Positions 44,766 to 53,675 of a DNA stretch of 64,000 bases are shown piece by piece (the first letter of the stretch is position 1; each line of letters begins with the position of its first letter). The position numbers and the translations under genes were made by a program. Location of the stretch: positions 1 to 64,000 of the forward strand of contig JAWLBM010000026.1 of the NCBI GenBank assembly GCA_041687675.1, written 5' to 3'. The notes beneath the pieces are model-generated. The model worked only from the letters and a program-made list of their open reading frames with translations, was not told where the DNA came from and made no database searches. Origin of the DNA: JAWLBM01 sp041687675 (GTDB taxonomy: Bacteria > Pseudomonadota > Alphaproteobacteria > Rhizobiales > Pleomorphomonadaceae).

Positions 44766-46376
44766 ATGACCCGCGTCGCCGACACCGTCGCCGCCGTCCT
44801 CGCCGCCCACGGCGTTCGCCACGCCTTCGGCATGCCGGGCGGCGAGGTGGTCACGCTGATCGACGGCCTCGGCGGCGCCGGCATCCGCTTCCACCTCGCC
44901 CGCCACGAGACCGCCGCCGCGATCATGGCCGCCGGCTGCCACGCGGCGGGCGGCGGGCCGGGCCTCCTCGTCACCACGGTCGGCCCCGGCCTTGCCAATG
45001 CGGTGAACGGGATCGCCGACGCCGCGCAGGAGCACGTCCCGCTGGTGGTGATCTCCGGCGTCGTCGACCGGTCCACCCGCGCCCGCTACACCCACCAGGT
45101 GATCGACCAGGCCGCCCTTCTCCGCCCGCTGGTCAAGGCGAGCTTCGAGGTGGAACCGGAGAGCGCCGGGCCGACGGTCGCCCGGGCGCTCGCTCTGGCG
45201 CTCGCCGAGCCGCCCGGCCCCGTGCACCTCGACCTCTCCCCGGCGGTGGCCGCCTCGCCCGATCCCGCGCCGCGGGTGATCGCGCCGGTGCGGCGGCTGG
45301 CGCCGGCGCCGACGGCCGGGGACCCGGCCGTCGCCGAGGTCGCCGCCCGCCTCGCCGCCGCCCGCCGGCCGCTGGTCCTCGCCGGCCACGCCGCGGTCCG
45401 CTCCGGCGCGGGCGGGGCGCTGCTCGCGCTCGCCGAGCGGCTCGCCGCGCCGGTGATCACCACCTACAAGGCCAAGGGGCTGGTGGACGAGGACCACCCG
45501 CTGTCGCTCGGCGGCGCGGGCCTGTCGCCGGCCGCCGACCGGATCCTGCTCGACGCGGTCCGCGGCGCCGACCTGGTGCTCGCCGTCGGCTACGATCCGA
45601 TCGAGATGCGGCTCGGCTGGCTCGACCCGGTCGAGGCGCCGGAGCGGATGATCGAGGTGGGCCCGGCCGCGGACCACGCGATGCACCACGCCGGGGCGCG
45701 GCTCGACGCCGACCCCGCCACCGTCCTCGCGGCCCTCCTCGGCGCCCTCCCTGGCGGGGCGCGCCCGCCGGACGGACGGGCCGAGGCCGCCCGCGCCGCC
45801 CTTTCCACCCGCTTCGCCGGACCCGCGGAGGGCTTCGGCCCGCATGCGGTGATCGCGGCGCTGCAGCGCGCGGCCGGCGACGAGGCGATCGTCACCGTCG
45901 ACTCCGGCGCCCACCGCATCCTCCTCAGCCAGGCCTGGACGGCGCGCCGGCCGGGCCGGCTGCTGCAGTCGGCCGGATTCTGCACCATGGCCGCGGCGCT
46001 GCCGCTGGCCATCGGCGCCGCCGTCGCCGATCCCGGCCGCCGCGTCTTCGCCGTGATGGGCGACGGCGGGCTGGAGATGGGGATCGGCGAACTCGCCACC
46101 CTGCGCGATCTCGGGCTGCCGGTGACGGTCGTCGTCTTCCAGGACCGCAGCCTCGCGCTGATCGCGCTGAAGCAGGCGGCCGCGGGCCTGGCGCCGGCGG
46201 GCGTCGCCCTCGGCGAGACGGACTTCGCCGCGGTCGCCGCCGGCTTTGGCGGCATCGGCGTCAACGTCGACGGCGCGCCCGCCCTCGAGGAGGCCCTTGC
46301 CGCGGCGGCGTGCGCCGACCGCTTCACCCTCATCGCCTGCCGGTTCGACGCCGATGCTTACCAGAACGCGTTCTGA
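44766..46376 (+). CDS. Thiamine pyrophosphate-dependent enzyme, acetolactate-synthase-like
   Basis: A 536-residue protein with three domains. The N-terminal TPP-binding domain carries catalytic Glu in HLARHETAAAIMAAG, the central domain is Rossmann-like, and the C-terminal TPP/Mg domain begins GDGGLEMGIGELATLRDLG. Where classic acetolactate synthases have NN after the GDG motif, this protein reads VVVFQDRSLALI, so it belongs to a diverged ALS-like or 2-oxoacid-decarboxylase-like branch. The real substrate is unknown. ATG at 44766; its end overlaps the opgC-like gene by 23 bases. Confidence 0.87.
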   Translation: MTRVADTVAAVLAAHGVRHAFGMPGGEVVTLIDGLGGAGIRFHLARHETAAAIMAAGCHAAGGGPGLLVTTVGPGLANAVNGIADAAQEHVPLVVISGVVDRSTRARYTHQVIDQAALLRPLVKASFEVEPESAGPTVARALALALAEPPGPVHLDLSPAVAASPDPAPRVIAPVRRLAPAPTAGDPAVAEVAARLAAARRPLVLAGHAAVRSGAGGALLALAERLAAPVITTYKAKGLVDEDHPLSLGGAGLSPAADRILLDAVRGADLVLAVGYDPIEMRLGWLDPVEAPERMIEVGPAADHAMHHAGARLDADPATVLAALLGALPGGARPPDGRAEAARAALSTRFAGPAEGFGPHAVIAALQRAAGDEAIVTVDSGAHRILLSQAWTARRPGRLLQSAGFCTMAAALPLAIGAAVADPGRRVFAVMGDGGLEMGIGELATLRDLGLPVTVVVFQDRSLALIALKQAAAGLAPAGVALGETDFAAVAAGFGGIGVNVDGAPALEEALAAAACADRFTLIACRFDADAYQNAF

Positions 46377-47499
46377 CCCGGCCGCGGCCACCGCCGCGAA
46401 GACCGCGCGCGGGCCCCGCGACCCGCGCCTCGACGTCTTCCGCGGCATCGGCATGTTCATCATCCTCATTGCCCATGTGCCCGGCAACGCATGGACGCTG
46501 TGGATCCCCGCACGCTTCGGCTTCTCCGACGCCACCGAGATCTTCGTCTTCCTCTCCGGGATGGCCTCGGCGATCGCCTTCGGCCGGGTGTTCGACCGCA
46601 GCGGCATGGCGATCGGCAGTGGGCGGGTGGCGCACCGGGTGTGGCAGGTCTACTGGGCGCATGTCGGCACCTTCGTCGTCATCGCCGCGCTGATGGTAAT
46701 CGCCGGCGACACACCGCGCGGCGAGAGCTACGTGCAGAGCCTCAACCTCCGCTGGTTCTTCGAGACCCCCGGGCCGCTGCTGGTCAGCTTCCTGACGCTC
46801 ACCTACGTGCCCAACTACTTCGACATCCTGCCGATGTACCTCGTCATCCTGGCCATGATGCCGGTGATGCTGGCGGCGGAGCGGCTGCACCGCGCCCTCC
46901 CCTTCCTGCTGATGGCGGCGATCTGGGGCATCGCGCAGACCGGCGCCCTCGACCTTCCGGCCGAGCCCTGGTCGGACCGGACCTGGTACTTCAACCCGTT
47001 CGGCTGGCAACTCGTCTTCTTCACCGGCTTCTTCATCATGCGCGGGCGGATCCCCGTGCCGGGGTGGGATCCGCGGATCGCCATCGCGGCCGCCGCGGTC
47101 GTGCTCCTCACGGTGCCCTTCGCCTGGTACCGCGCCCTCGACGCGGTCCCGGCGCTGCGGGAAGCCGCCACGGCGATCGCCCCCCTCACCGACAAGACGC
47201 ACTTCGGCATCCTGCGCTTCGTCCACTTCCTCGCGCTCGCCTGGCTCGCCGCCAACCTGGTGGGCGAAGGCGGGCGGCGGCTCAAAGGCCCCGCGTTCCG
47301 GGTGGTCGCCAGGGTCGGCCAGCAGTCGCTGGCGGTGTTCATCACCGGCATGGTCACCGCCCGCGCCCTCGGCATCCTGCTCGACCAGACCGGCCGCGAT
47401 CCCGCCTCGGTGGCCGCAGCCAATCTCCTCGGCTTCGCAGTGCTGATCGTGACGGCCTACGTCGTCGGCTGGTTCAAGGACTCGCCCTGGAAGCAGTAG
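46354..47499 (+). CDS. opgC: OpgC-family membrane protein
   Basis: A 381-residue integral membrane protein with about ten transmembrane helices. It matches the OpgC family: RLDVFRGIGMFIILIAHVPGN, FVFLSGMASAIAFGRVF, YLVILAMMPVML, and FNPFGWQLVFFTGF. OpgC adds succinyl groups to periplasmic glucans in Rhodobacter, though here the substrate is inferred from family only. ATG at 46354 lies inside the end of the TPP-enzyme gene, so the two are translationally coupled. Confidence 0.9.
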   Translation: MLTRTRSDPAAATAAKTARGPRDPRLDVFRGIGMFIILIAHVPGNAWTLWIPARFGFSDATEIFVFLSGMASAIAFGRVFDRSGMAIGSGRVAHRVWQVYWAHVGTFVVIAALMVIAGDTPRGESYVQSLNLRWFFETPGPLLVSFLTLTYVPNYFDILPMYLVILAMMPVMLAAERLHRALPFLLMAAIWGIAQTGALDLPAEPWSDRTWYFNPFGWQLVFFTGFFIMRGRIPVPGWDPRIAIAAAAVVLLTVPFAWYRALDAVPALREAATAIAPLTDKTHFGILRFVHFLALAWLAANLVGEGGRRLKGPAFRVVARVGQQSLAVFITGMVTARALGILLDQTGRDPASVAAANLLGFAVLIVTAYVVGWFKDSPWKQ

Positions 47500-47638
47500 T
47501 TCACACCGCAAGCATGGCGGAGCCCCGCCCTCCCGTTCCGTTTCTATGCTTTCGAATGAAAACAACATGCCTGTTCGGCGCGGAACGCTCGTTCCGCTGT
47601 GAACAACCCGGCGGCGCCGGGTGGTGCGAATCACCGCG

Positions 47639-47653
47639 TTAAGGTTTCATTAA
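47639..47653 (+). promoter_or_regulatory. Perfect CtrA box (TTAA-N7-TTAA)
   Basis: TTAA (47639-47642), seven bases GGTTTCA, TTAA (47650-47653) followed by C, matching the full CtrA consensus. It is 47 bases upstream of a small membrane protein gene. A GANTC site (GAATC, 47628-47632) is 7 bases further upstream. Confidence 0.7.
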
Positions 47654-47700
47654 CAGACAGGTCGCATGCTTTGGGTAGTGCTTCAGGGAGGGCGCAGCCA

Positions 47701-47997
47701 ATGCACGAATTGGCCCTGGTCTTGGCCGTCGCCATCGCACTCGGCCTCGTCGCCGGACGCCGGTTCGGCGCCCTCAGGATCGGGCTGGCGTCGGCGCTGA
47801 TCTTCCTCGCGGGGATGACGCCGCTCGGGCATGCCTTCGGCACGGGCCTCGGCGAACACGTCGCCGCCAACGCGCTGGCGCTTCTCACCTTCCAGCTGTC
47901 CGCGCTCGCCTCGATGGCGATCCCGGCCGGCTGGCTGCGCGACGTCGCCCGGCTCGCCGAGGGGCGCTCCGGCGACCAGGCGCGCGCCCGCCACTGA
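47701..47997 (+). CDS. Small membrane protein behind a CtrA box
   Basis: A 98-residue protein with two to three hydrophobic segments (LALVLAVAIALGLVAGRRFG, LRIGLASALIFLAGMTPLG, ALLTFQLSALASMAIPAGWL) and a short basic tail. No known family recognised. It has a strong Shine-Dalgarno (AGGGAGG), ATG at 47701, and a perfect CtrA box with a GANTC site upstream. It converges on the epimerase gene. Confidence 0.75.
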   Translation: MHELALVLAVAIALGLVAGRRFGALRIGLASALIFLAGMTPLGHAFGTGLGEHVAANALALLTFQLSALASMAIPAGWLRDVARLAEGRSGDQARARH

Positions 47998-48018
47998 CGC
48001 GACCGGGGGCGCCGGGCC

Positions 48019-48903
48019 TCAGCCGACCACCTCGACACCCATCCGCCAGCGCCGCGCCTCGCCGGGCGCGAGAATAACGATTCCCGGCTTCTCACGGAAA
48101 TCGCCGGCAAAGCCCGCCGGGTCGGCATGGCCCTGCCAGGGTTCCACGCAGACATAGGGAGCGCCGGCGCCCGGCTTGGTCCAGATGCCGAGGTCGGGCG
48201 AGTCCGGGAAATCGATCGCGAGCCGCCGCCGGCCCTCGACGCCGTAGACGAGGCGCCGCGAGGCGAGCCCGGCGAACACCAGCGCGCCGCCGGCAAACAG
48301 GTTGTCGGAGAGGGCGAGGCGGCGGTCCCTGACCGGCGAGGGCCCCGCTTCGGCCGAGAGGAGGCTGTCCGGGTCGGGCCGGCGGACGGGGCCGGGCTCG
48401 TCGGCCTCGAATATCATCACGTGGTCCTCGCGCGCGCCGCCGAAGGGCAGCGGCCAGCGGAAGCCCGGGTGGAAGCCGAAGCTCGCCGGCAGAGGCTCGC
48501 CGCCGGGGTTGGAGAGCACCGCCGTCGTCTCCAGCCGGTCGCCGGCGATCGCGTGGGTGACGTCGAGGCGGAAGGCGAAGGGGTAGGCGGCGCGGGTCCC
48601 GGCGTCGTCCTCGAGGCGCAGCGTCACCGCGTCCGCCGAGGCGGCGACCACCGAGAAGCCGCGGCGGCGGGCGAAGCCGTGCTGGGGCAGCGAGTAGGTC
48701 GCCTCCCCGAGCCGGTAGGTGTCCCCGGCCACCCGGCCGACGATCGGGAAGAGCAGCGGCGCGCGCCCGGACCAGACGGCCGGATCGCCGCTCCAGAGGA
48801 GGTCCGCCCCCTCGAAGACGAGGGTCTGCAGCTCGGCCCCGAGGGTCGAGACGGTGGCGGCGAGCCGGGAACCGGCGATCGTGAGGAGCGTTCCGCTGGT
48901 CAT
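48019..48903 (-). CDS. Aldose 1-epimerase family protein
   Basis: A 294-residue galactose-mutarotase-like protein. It has LLWSGDPAVWSGRAPLLFPIVGRV, YSLPQHGFARRRGFSVV (His), NPGGEPLPASFGFHPGFRWPL (second conserved His) and YVCVEPWQGHADP (acidic residue). It resembles the LacX/YihR-type mutarotases; sugar specificity not predictable. It is divergent from the SDR gene. Confidence 0.88.
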   Translation of the reverse strand: MTSGTLLTIAGSRLAATVSTLGAELQTLVFEGADLLWSGDPAVWSGRAPLLFPIVGRVAGDTYRLGEATYSLPQHGFARRRGFSVVAASADAVTLRLEDDAGTRAAYPFAFRLDVTHAIAGDRLETTAVLSNPGGEPLPASFGFHPGFRWPLPFGGAREDHVMIFEADEPGPVRRPDPDSLLSAEAGPSPVRDRRLALSDNLFAGGALVFAGLASRRLVYGVEGRRRLAIDFPDSPDLGIWTKPGAGAPYVCVEPWQGHADPAGFAGDFREKPGIVILAPGEARRWRMGVEVVG

Positions 48904-48975
48904 GTCGATCGGTCGCCCGAACCGGGCCGCCGGTCAAGTCCCCCGGGATGGCGGAGGCCATCGGAAGGAGAGATC

Positions 48976-49758
48976 ATGGACCTTTCCGGCAAGGTGGCGC
49001 TGGTGACCGGAGCCGGATCCGGCATCGGCAGGGCCTCGGCCGTGCGCTTCGCGGCGGCCGGCGCGGCGGTGGGCGCCCTCGGGCGCACCGAGGAGGAGGT
49101 GCGCGACACCTGCGCGGAGATCCGCAGCGCCGGCGGTCGGTCGATCGCCCTCACGGCGGACATCTCCGTCGAGGAGGAGATGCGCACCGCGATCGACCGG
49201 CTCGCCGGCGAGTGCGGCGGCCTCGACGTGGTCTTCGCCAACGCCGGCGTCAACGGCGTCTGGGCGCCGATCGACGAGTTGAAGCCGGAGGAGTTCGACC
49301 GGACCGTCACGATCAACCTCCGCGGCACCTTCCTCACCCTGCACCTCTCGGTGCCGCACCTGAAGCGACGGGGCGGCGGCTCGATCCTGGTCACCAGCTC
49401 GATCAACGGCACGCGCACCTTCACCACCCCTGGCGCCACCGCCTACGCCTCCACCAAGGCGGCGCAGTACGCCATGGTGCAGATGCTCGCCGTGGAACTC
49501 GGGCCGCACAAGGTGCGCGTCAACGCCATCTGCCCCGGCCGGATCGACACCGAGATCGAGGAAAACACCGAAACGCACCGCGCCGACGCGGCCGCCTTTC
49601 CCTCCGAATTCCCCGAAGGCGACATCCCGCTCACCGGCAAGGAGGCCGGCAAGGCGGCCGACGTCGCCGAGCTCGCGCTCTTCCTCGCCTCCCCCTCCGC
49701 CCGGCACATCACCGGCACCGCGGTGTGGATAGACGGCGCCCAGTCGCTGGTGCGCTGA
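48976..49758 (+). CDS. SDR-family oxidoreductase
   Basis: A 260-residue classical short-chain dehydrogenase with cofactor loop TGAGSGIG, NAG motif VFANAGVNG, catalytic Ser in VTSSINGT, YxxxK as AYASTKAA, and PGRIDTEIEE after the active site. GRTEEEV after the second strand suggests NADP preference (inference). ATG at 48976 has GGAGAG upstream. It is independent of recQ, 87 bases downstream. Confidence 0.9.
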   Translation: MDLSGKVALVTGAGSGIGRASAVRFAAAGAAVGALGRTEEEVRDTCAEIRSAGGRSIALTADISVEEEMRTAIDRLAGECGGLDVVFANAGVNGVWAPIDELKPEEFDRTVTINLRGTFLTLHLSVPHLKRRGGGSILVTSSINGTRTFTTPGATAYASTKAAQYAMVQMLAVELGPHKVRVNAICPGRIDTEIEENTETHRADAAAFPSEFPEGDIPLTGKEAGKAADVAELALFLASPSARHITGTAVWIDGAQSLVR

Positions 49759-49845
49759 TCCGGCGCTCCCGTCGCGACTGGCGCCCGCCGGCCATGGACC
49801 TTAGGGTGGCGCCGGCGAATCCGGGACGGCGGCGAAGGGAAGCGG

Positions 49846-51663
49846 ATGCGGGATCCGGCGGAGGTGTTGAGGACGGTCTTCGGCTTTCCGGAGTTCCGGC
49901 CCGGCCAGGGCGAGGTCGTGGAGCACGTCGCCGCGGGCGGCGACGCGCTGGTGCTGTTCCCGACCGGCAAGGGCAAGTCGCTCTGCTACCAGATCCCGGC
50001 GATCGCCCGCCAGGGCACCGGCATCGTCGTCTCGCCGCTGGTGGCGCTGATGCACGACCAGGTGGAGAACCTGCGCCAGGCCGGCGTCCGCGCCTCCGCG
50101 CTCCATTCCGCGCTCGACCCGGAGGAGGCCCGGTCGGTGCGCGAGGAGGCGCGTTCGGGGGCGCTGGATCTTCTCTATGTCACGCCGGAGCGGCTCCTCA
50201 CCAACGGCTTCATCGATTTCCTCGGCCGCATCCCCCTCGCGCTCTTCGCCATCGACGAGGCGCATTGCGTCAGCCAGTGGGGCCACGACTTCCGCCCGGA
50301 ATACGCCGGGCTCGGCATCCTCGGCGAGCGCTTCCCGGGCGTTCCACGCATCGCCCTCACCGCGACCGCCGACCCGCGCACCCGCGACGACATCGTCCGC
50401 TCGCTGAGGCTCGAGGACGCGGCCGTCTTCGAGGCGAGCTTCGATCGCCCCAACATCAGCTACACCATCGCCGAGAAGCAGGAGCCGAAGCGCCAGCTGC
50501 TCGACGTCCTCGCCCGCCACCGCGGCGAGAGCGGCATCGTCTACTGCCTCAGCCGCAAGTCGGTGGAGGCGACGGCGGAGTGGCTGAACGGCCGCGGCAT
50601 CCGCGCCCTGCCCTACCATGCCGGGCTCGACCGGGCTGTGCGCACCGCCAACCAGGACGCCTTTCTCAAGGAGGAGGGGCTCGCCCTCGTCGCCACCGTC
50701 GCCTTCGGCATGGGCGTCGACAAGCCCGACGTGCGCTACGTCGTCCACATGGACCTGCCCTCCAGCATCGAGGCCTACTACCAGGAGACCGGCCGCGCCG
50801 GTCGCGACGGCTTTCCCGCCGAGGCCTTCATGGTGTTCGGCATGGGCGACGTGGTGCTGAGGCGCCGGATGATCGACGAGGGCGGCGCGCCGGACGCGGT
50901 GAAGCGGATCGAGCGCGCCAAGCTCGACGCCCTCGTCGCCCTTTGCGAGACCTGCGACTGCCGGCGGCAGACGATCCTGCGCCATTTCGGCGAGCCGCAC
51001 CCGGGCGGCTGCATGGCCTGCGACACCTGCCTCGAGCCGGTGGCGCAGTGGGACGGCACGGAGGCGGCGCAGAAACTGCTCTCGGCGATCGTCCGCACCG
51101 GCCAGCGCTTCGGCGCCGGGCACGTCATCGACGTGCTGCGCGGGCGCACCACGGACAAGGTCGTGCAGTTCGGACACGACCAGGTGAAGACCTTCGGGGT
51201 CGGCGCCGACATGGACGCCAAGGCCTGGCAGTCGGTGCTGCGCCAGCTGGTCTCGGCCGGGGTGGTGGGGGTGGACCACGAGGGCTACGGCGCCCTCGTC
51301 CTCGGCGAGGGCGCGCGGGAGATCCTGAAGGGCGAGCGGACCATCACGCTCCGCCAGGCCGCGCCGCCCCGCAAGACGCGGCGGCAGCGGCAGGCCGAGG
51401 CGGCGCCGGTCGAGGCGGGGACGCCCGACGCGCTGCTGTTCGAGCGGTTGAGGGCGACGCGCACCGCGCTCGCCCGCGAGCAGGGCGTGCCGCCCTACAT
51501 CGTCTTCGGCGACGCCGCCCTCTGGTCGATGGTGGCGGTGAAGCCGCGGACCCTCGACGAGATGGCGACGGTGAGCGGCGTCGGCGCCGAGAAACTGAAG
51601 CGCTACGGCCGGCAGTTCCTCGCCGCCGTCGCCGAATGGCGGGATGCGGCGGAGCCCGCCTGA
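49846..51663 (+). CDS. recQ: ATP-dependent DNA helicase RecQ
   Basis: A 605-residue 3'-5' helicase for recombination and replication restart. Walker A FPTGKGKSLCYQ, DEAH box AIDEAHCVSQWGHDFRPEY, motif IV-VI region with QETGRAGRDG. The RQC zinc-binding cysteines are CETCDCRRQTIL and CMACDTC, and the C-terminal HRDC domain (about 525-605) has LRATRTALAREQGVPPYIVF. Normal length and full domain set. Confidence 0.97.
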   Translation: MRDPAEVLRTVFGFPEFRPGQGEVVEHVAAGGDALVLFPTGKGKSLCYQIPAIARQGTGIVVSPLVALMHDQVENLRQAGVRASALHSALDPEEARSVREEARSGALDLLYVTPERLLTNGFIDFLGRIPLALFAIDEAHCVSQWGHDFRPEYAGLGILGERFPGVPRIALTATADPRTRDDIVRSLRLEDAAVFEASFDRPNISYTIAEKQEPKRQLLDVLARHRGESGIVYCLSRKSVEATAEWLNGRGIRALPYHAGLDRAVRTANQDAFLKEEGLALVATVAFGMGVDKPDVRYVVHMDLPSSIEAYYQETGRAGRDGFPAEAFMVFGMGDVVLRRRMIDEGGAPDAVKRIERAKLDALVALCETCDCRRQTILRHFGEPHPGGCMACDTCLEPVAQWDGTEAAQKLLSAIVRTGQRFGAGHVIDVLRGRTTDKVVQFGHDQVKTFGVGADMDAKAWQSVLRQLVSAGVVGVDHEGYGALVLGEGAREILKGERTITLRQAAPPRKTRRQRQAEAAPVEAGTPDALLFERLRATRTALAREQGVPPYIVFGDAALWSMVAVKPRTLDEMATVSGVGAEKLKRYGRQFLAAVAEWRDAAEPA

Positions 51664-51669
51664 GGGCGC

Positions 51670-51897
51670 CTACTCCTCCTCGCTCTGGTCGCTCTCCGGC
51701 TTGCGGTGGCGGCTCTCCTGGTTCATGCCCTGGCGGCTCACCGGGAATTCGCTCTGCCGCACGCCCTCCTTCGGCGTCTTCGCCGGCGGATTGCGGAGGA
51801 TCTCCTCGTTGGTCTCGTGGAGGTCCTGCTCGCGCGGATAGTCGGGCTTGCGCTCGAACTCGCGGATCTGCTGCTCGTGGGTCTTCCTGCCGGCCAT
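51670..51897 (-). CDS. Small hydrophilic protein
   Basis: A 75-residue, strongly charged protein (MAGRKTHEQQIREFERKPDY..., ending DQSEEE) with no hydrophobic segment; probably disordered. Such proteins occur in Hyphomicrobiales without known function. ATG at 51897 has AGGAG upstream. It is followed upstream on the same strand by another small gene. Confidence 0.7.
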   Translation of the reverse strand: MAGRKTHEQQIREFERKPDYPREQDLHETNEEILRNPPAKTPKEGVRQSEFPVSRQGMNQESRHRKPESDQSEEE

Positions 51898-51937
51898 GGC
51901 GTTTCTCCTGTCGGGTTCGTCCCCCCGGGACCCCGGT

Positions 51938-52123
51938 TCACGTCACCGCCAGCACCAGCGCGACCAGGATCGCGAGGATCAGGCCCGCGATGAAGATCGC
52001 GCGCCGGCGGCGGGTGGTGAGGATGATCTCTCCCTGCCGGACGTCGCCGGCCTCGAAGGTGGGCGGCGCGCCGGGATCGGTGTCGACCGGTCCGTGCTGC
52101 TTGTGCGGGTCATGCGGATCCAT
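51938..52123 (-). CDS. Small C-tail-anchored membrane protein
   Basis: A 61-residue protein with a His/Pro-rich soluble N-terminal half, a basic stop (TTRRRRA) and one C-terminal transmembrane helix (IFIAGLILAILVALVLAV). No family function is known. It sits 24 bases after the DUF4142 gene's end on the same strand. Confidence 0.65.
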   Translation of the reverse strand: MDPHDPHKQHGPVDTDPGAPPTFEAGDVRQGEIILTTRRRRAIFIAGLILAILVALVLAVT

Positions 52124-52147
52124 CGGCCTGGCTCCCGTGCCGGAGGG

Positions 52148-52717
52148 TCAGCGCTTGCGGGCGAGGTCGCTGCCGTCCTCGTAGTGCTGGAGCAGCAGCG
52201 GCAGCATCCGCTCGGCGTAGTCGACGATCGGCTGCTCGCCGCCGGCGAAGGCGTAGCGGCGGAAGAGGTCGATCGCCTCCTGGTGGACGTAGAGCTGGCG
52301 CCTCAGGTACTCGGCCTCGAACTCCTTGCCGCCGAAGTCGGAGAGATTGTCGAGCATCTCCCGGTGGACGGGCACGAGTTCCGGGTCGCCGGGGGCGAGG
52401 TCCGCCTCGGCGGCCGCGGCGCGCAGCGCCTCGGTGGCCTGCCCGTGGTCGTTCATCGTCCCCTTGGCGAAGGCGATGACGTCTCCGGACATGCCGCGCT
52501 CCAGCGCGAGGCGCCCGGCCATGACCTCGAAGAGGTTCAGGCTCGCCGCGCGGGCGACGAAACTTGCTGTACCGATGGCGGCGGCGGCCGTGGCACCGGT
52601 CTCGGCCTCCGGGCCGGCTCCGGCCGGTGGCGGCGCCGGGTTCGGCAGAGTCTCCTGGGCCGTGCCCGGCGCCGCGACGAGCATGACGGCAAGGGCTGCG
52701 GCTGCGGGGAGCTTCAT
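52148..52717 (-). CDS. DUF4142 exported protein
   Basis: A 189-residue protein with signal peptide MKLPAAAALAVMLVAAPGTAQE. A Pro/Ala stretch follows, then a DUF4142 ferritin-like helical bundle (FVARAASLNLFEVMAGRLALERG, GTMNDHGQATEALRAAA, FDLFRRYAF-like C-terminal helix). It is periplasmic and often stress-linked; function unproven. Start at 52717 is chosen for the signal peptide. An upstream TTG at 52753 is less likely. Confidence 0.8.
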   Translation of the reverse strand: MKLPAAAALAVMLVAAPGTAQETLPNPAPPPAGAGPEAETGATAAAAIGTASFVARAASLNLFEVMAGRLALERGMSGDVIAFAKGTMNDHGQATEALRAAAAEADLAPGDPELVPVHREMLDNLSDFGGKEFEAEYLRRQLYVHQEAIDLFRRYAFAGGEQPIVDYAERMLPLLLQHYEDGSDLARKR

Positions 52718-52821
52718 CGGTCGGTCCTTCCGTCTGGATGTCGCCGTGGGCAATGCGCCTTCGACAGGTCAACCGGTGCGCGGCGCTCCGGTTCCGGGCC
52801 GGCGGCGATGCACGGGCCCGG

Positions 52822-53046
52822 TCAGGGGATGAGGTCGTCGGCGCCCGAGGCGCGCCGGGCCGTCAGCATGACCAGGCACCAGCCCGCCTTGGTGGGCTTC
52901 CAGCAGCAGCCGTCGGCGACGACGAGGCCGCGCTCGATCAGCACCGGCGGGATGTGCTCGCTGCGCAGCATCCGCCCGGCCTCGCGCGTGAGATGCTCGA
53001 GGACGCGCCACTCGCGCTCGCCGATCCCGGCGGTCCGGTCCTCCAT
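52822..53046 (-). CDS. Small uncharacterised protein, possibly winged-helix-like
   Basis: A 74-residue protein, beginning MEDRTAGIGEREWRVLEHLTREAGR, with a helix-turn-helix-like pattern (VLEHLTREAGRMLRSEHIPPVLIERGLV) and a CC pair. It may be a small DNA-binding or regulatory protein, but no family is recognised. ATG at 53046 has a good Shine-Dalgarno (AGGAGG). Confidence 0.55.
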   Translation of the reverse strand: MEDRTAGIGEREWRVLEHLTREAGRMLRSEHIPPVLIERGLVVADGCCWKPTKAGWCLVMLTARRASGADDLIP

Positions 53047-53080
53047 GATGCGGTCCTCCTTGGCCAGGGCCTTCAACGGC

Positions 53081-53120
53081 AAAAGGCGGGTCGCCCCCGG
53101 ATCGGGGCGCCCCGCCTTTT
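53081..53120. terminator. Bidirectional terminator
   Basis: AAAAGGCGGG (53081-53090) and CCCGCCTTTT (53111-53120) form a perfect 10-bp outer stem, with an inner stem CGCCCC/GGGGCG. A T-run on each strand makes it functional in both directions. It separates the small gene at 52822 from the exported protein at 53151, both on the minus strand. Confidence 0.9.
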
Positions 53121-53150
53121 CACCTTCGGCGGTGCGTTGCGGCTCCGCGG

Positions 53151-53441
53151 TCAGTCGGCGTGGGGGCTGTTCACCCGCCCGGTGGCGCGGTCGAGGTTCG
53201 GACCGAACCACGGCTTGGTCTGGTAGATCGTCTCCGGCGCGTCGTTGGTGGCGATCGCCGAGGTCGACACCGCGTCGACCGGCCGCGGCGCCACGCGATC
53301 GTCGGCAAGCTCGAGCTGGCGGTCATAGGAGCGGGAGAAGGCCGGGTCGGTCACCTGGCTGCGGTCCCAGCCGGCGAGGGCCGGAGAGGCGATGGCGAGC
53401 GACAGGGCGGCGGCGGCGAAAGCGGAAACATACTTGGTCAT
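53151..53441 (-). CDS. Small exported protein
   Basis: A 96-residue protein with a signal peptide (MTKYVSAFAAAALSLAIASPALAG) and a mature part rich in Asp, Ala and Pro (WDRSQVTDPAFSRSYDRQLELADDR). No known family. Start at 53441 is chosen for the signal peptide; an upstream ATG at 53489 would add 16 charged residues. Its terminator lies 31 bases downstream. Confidence 0.7.
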   Translation of the reverse strand: MTKYVSAFAAAALSLAIASPALAGWDRSQVTDPAFSRSYDRQLELADDRVAPRPVDAVSTSAIATNDAPETIYQTKPWFGPNLDRATGRVNSPHAD

Positions 53442-53573
53442 ATCTGTCTTCCTTGTTCTCGAATTCGAGAGGCGAATACAAGCACTCACCTTTTCTCAGG
53501 CAGGCTCTGTCCCGCGTCTCTCGAGGACTTATCTAGGCGCTCGCTCCATATTCGGCAAATGATATGAGAAAGA

Positions 53574-53609
53574 CCGGCTCGTGAACGTCTTTCACGACAC
53601 GAGGACCGG
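53574..53609 (-). terminator. Terminator downstream of the BKACE gene
   Basis: On the minus strand CCGG-TC-CTCGTG, 14-base loop, CACGAG-CCGG, then TCTTTCTC. The inner stem GTGAA/TTCAC lies in the loop. The structure sits about 67 bases past the BKACE stop codon. Confidence 0.55.
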
Positions 53610-53675
53610 CCCTCTCGGTTCCATCACGGCGATTTCAACGGCGCGAGTACTTGCCGCCGGCCGCTTTCACCAGCG

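Noticed and set aside
48948..52184. Open frame of over 1000 codons on the plus strand across the SDR gene and recQ
   Set aside because: Same strand but different frame from the SDR and RecQ genes, which have clear motifs; the long frame has none.
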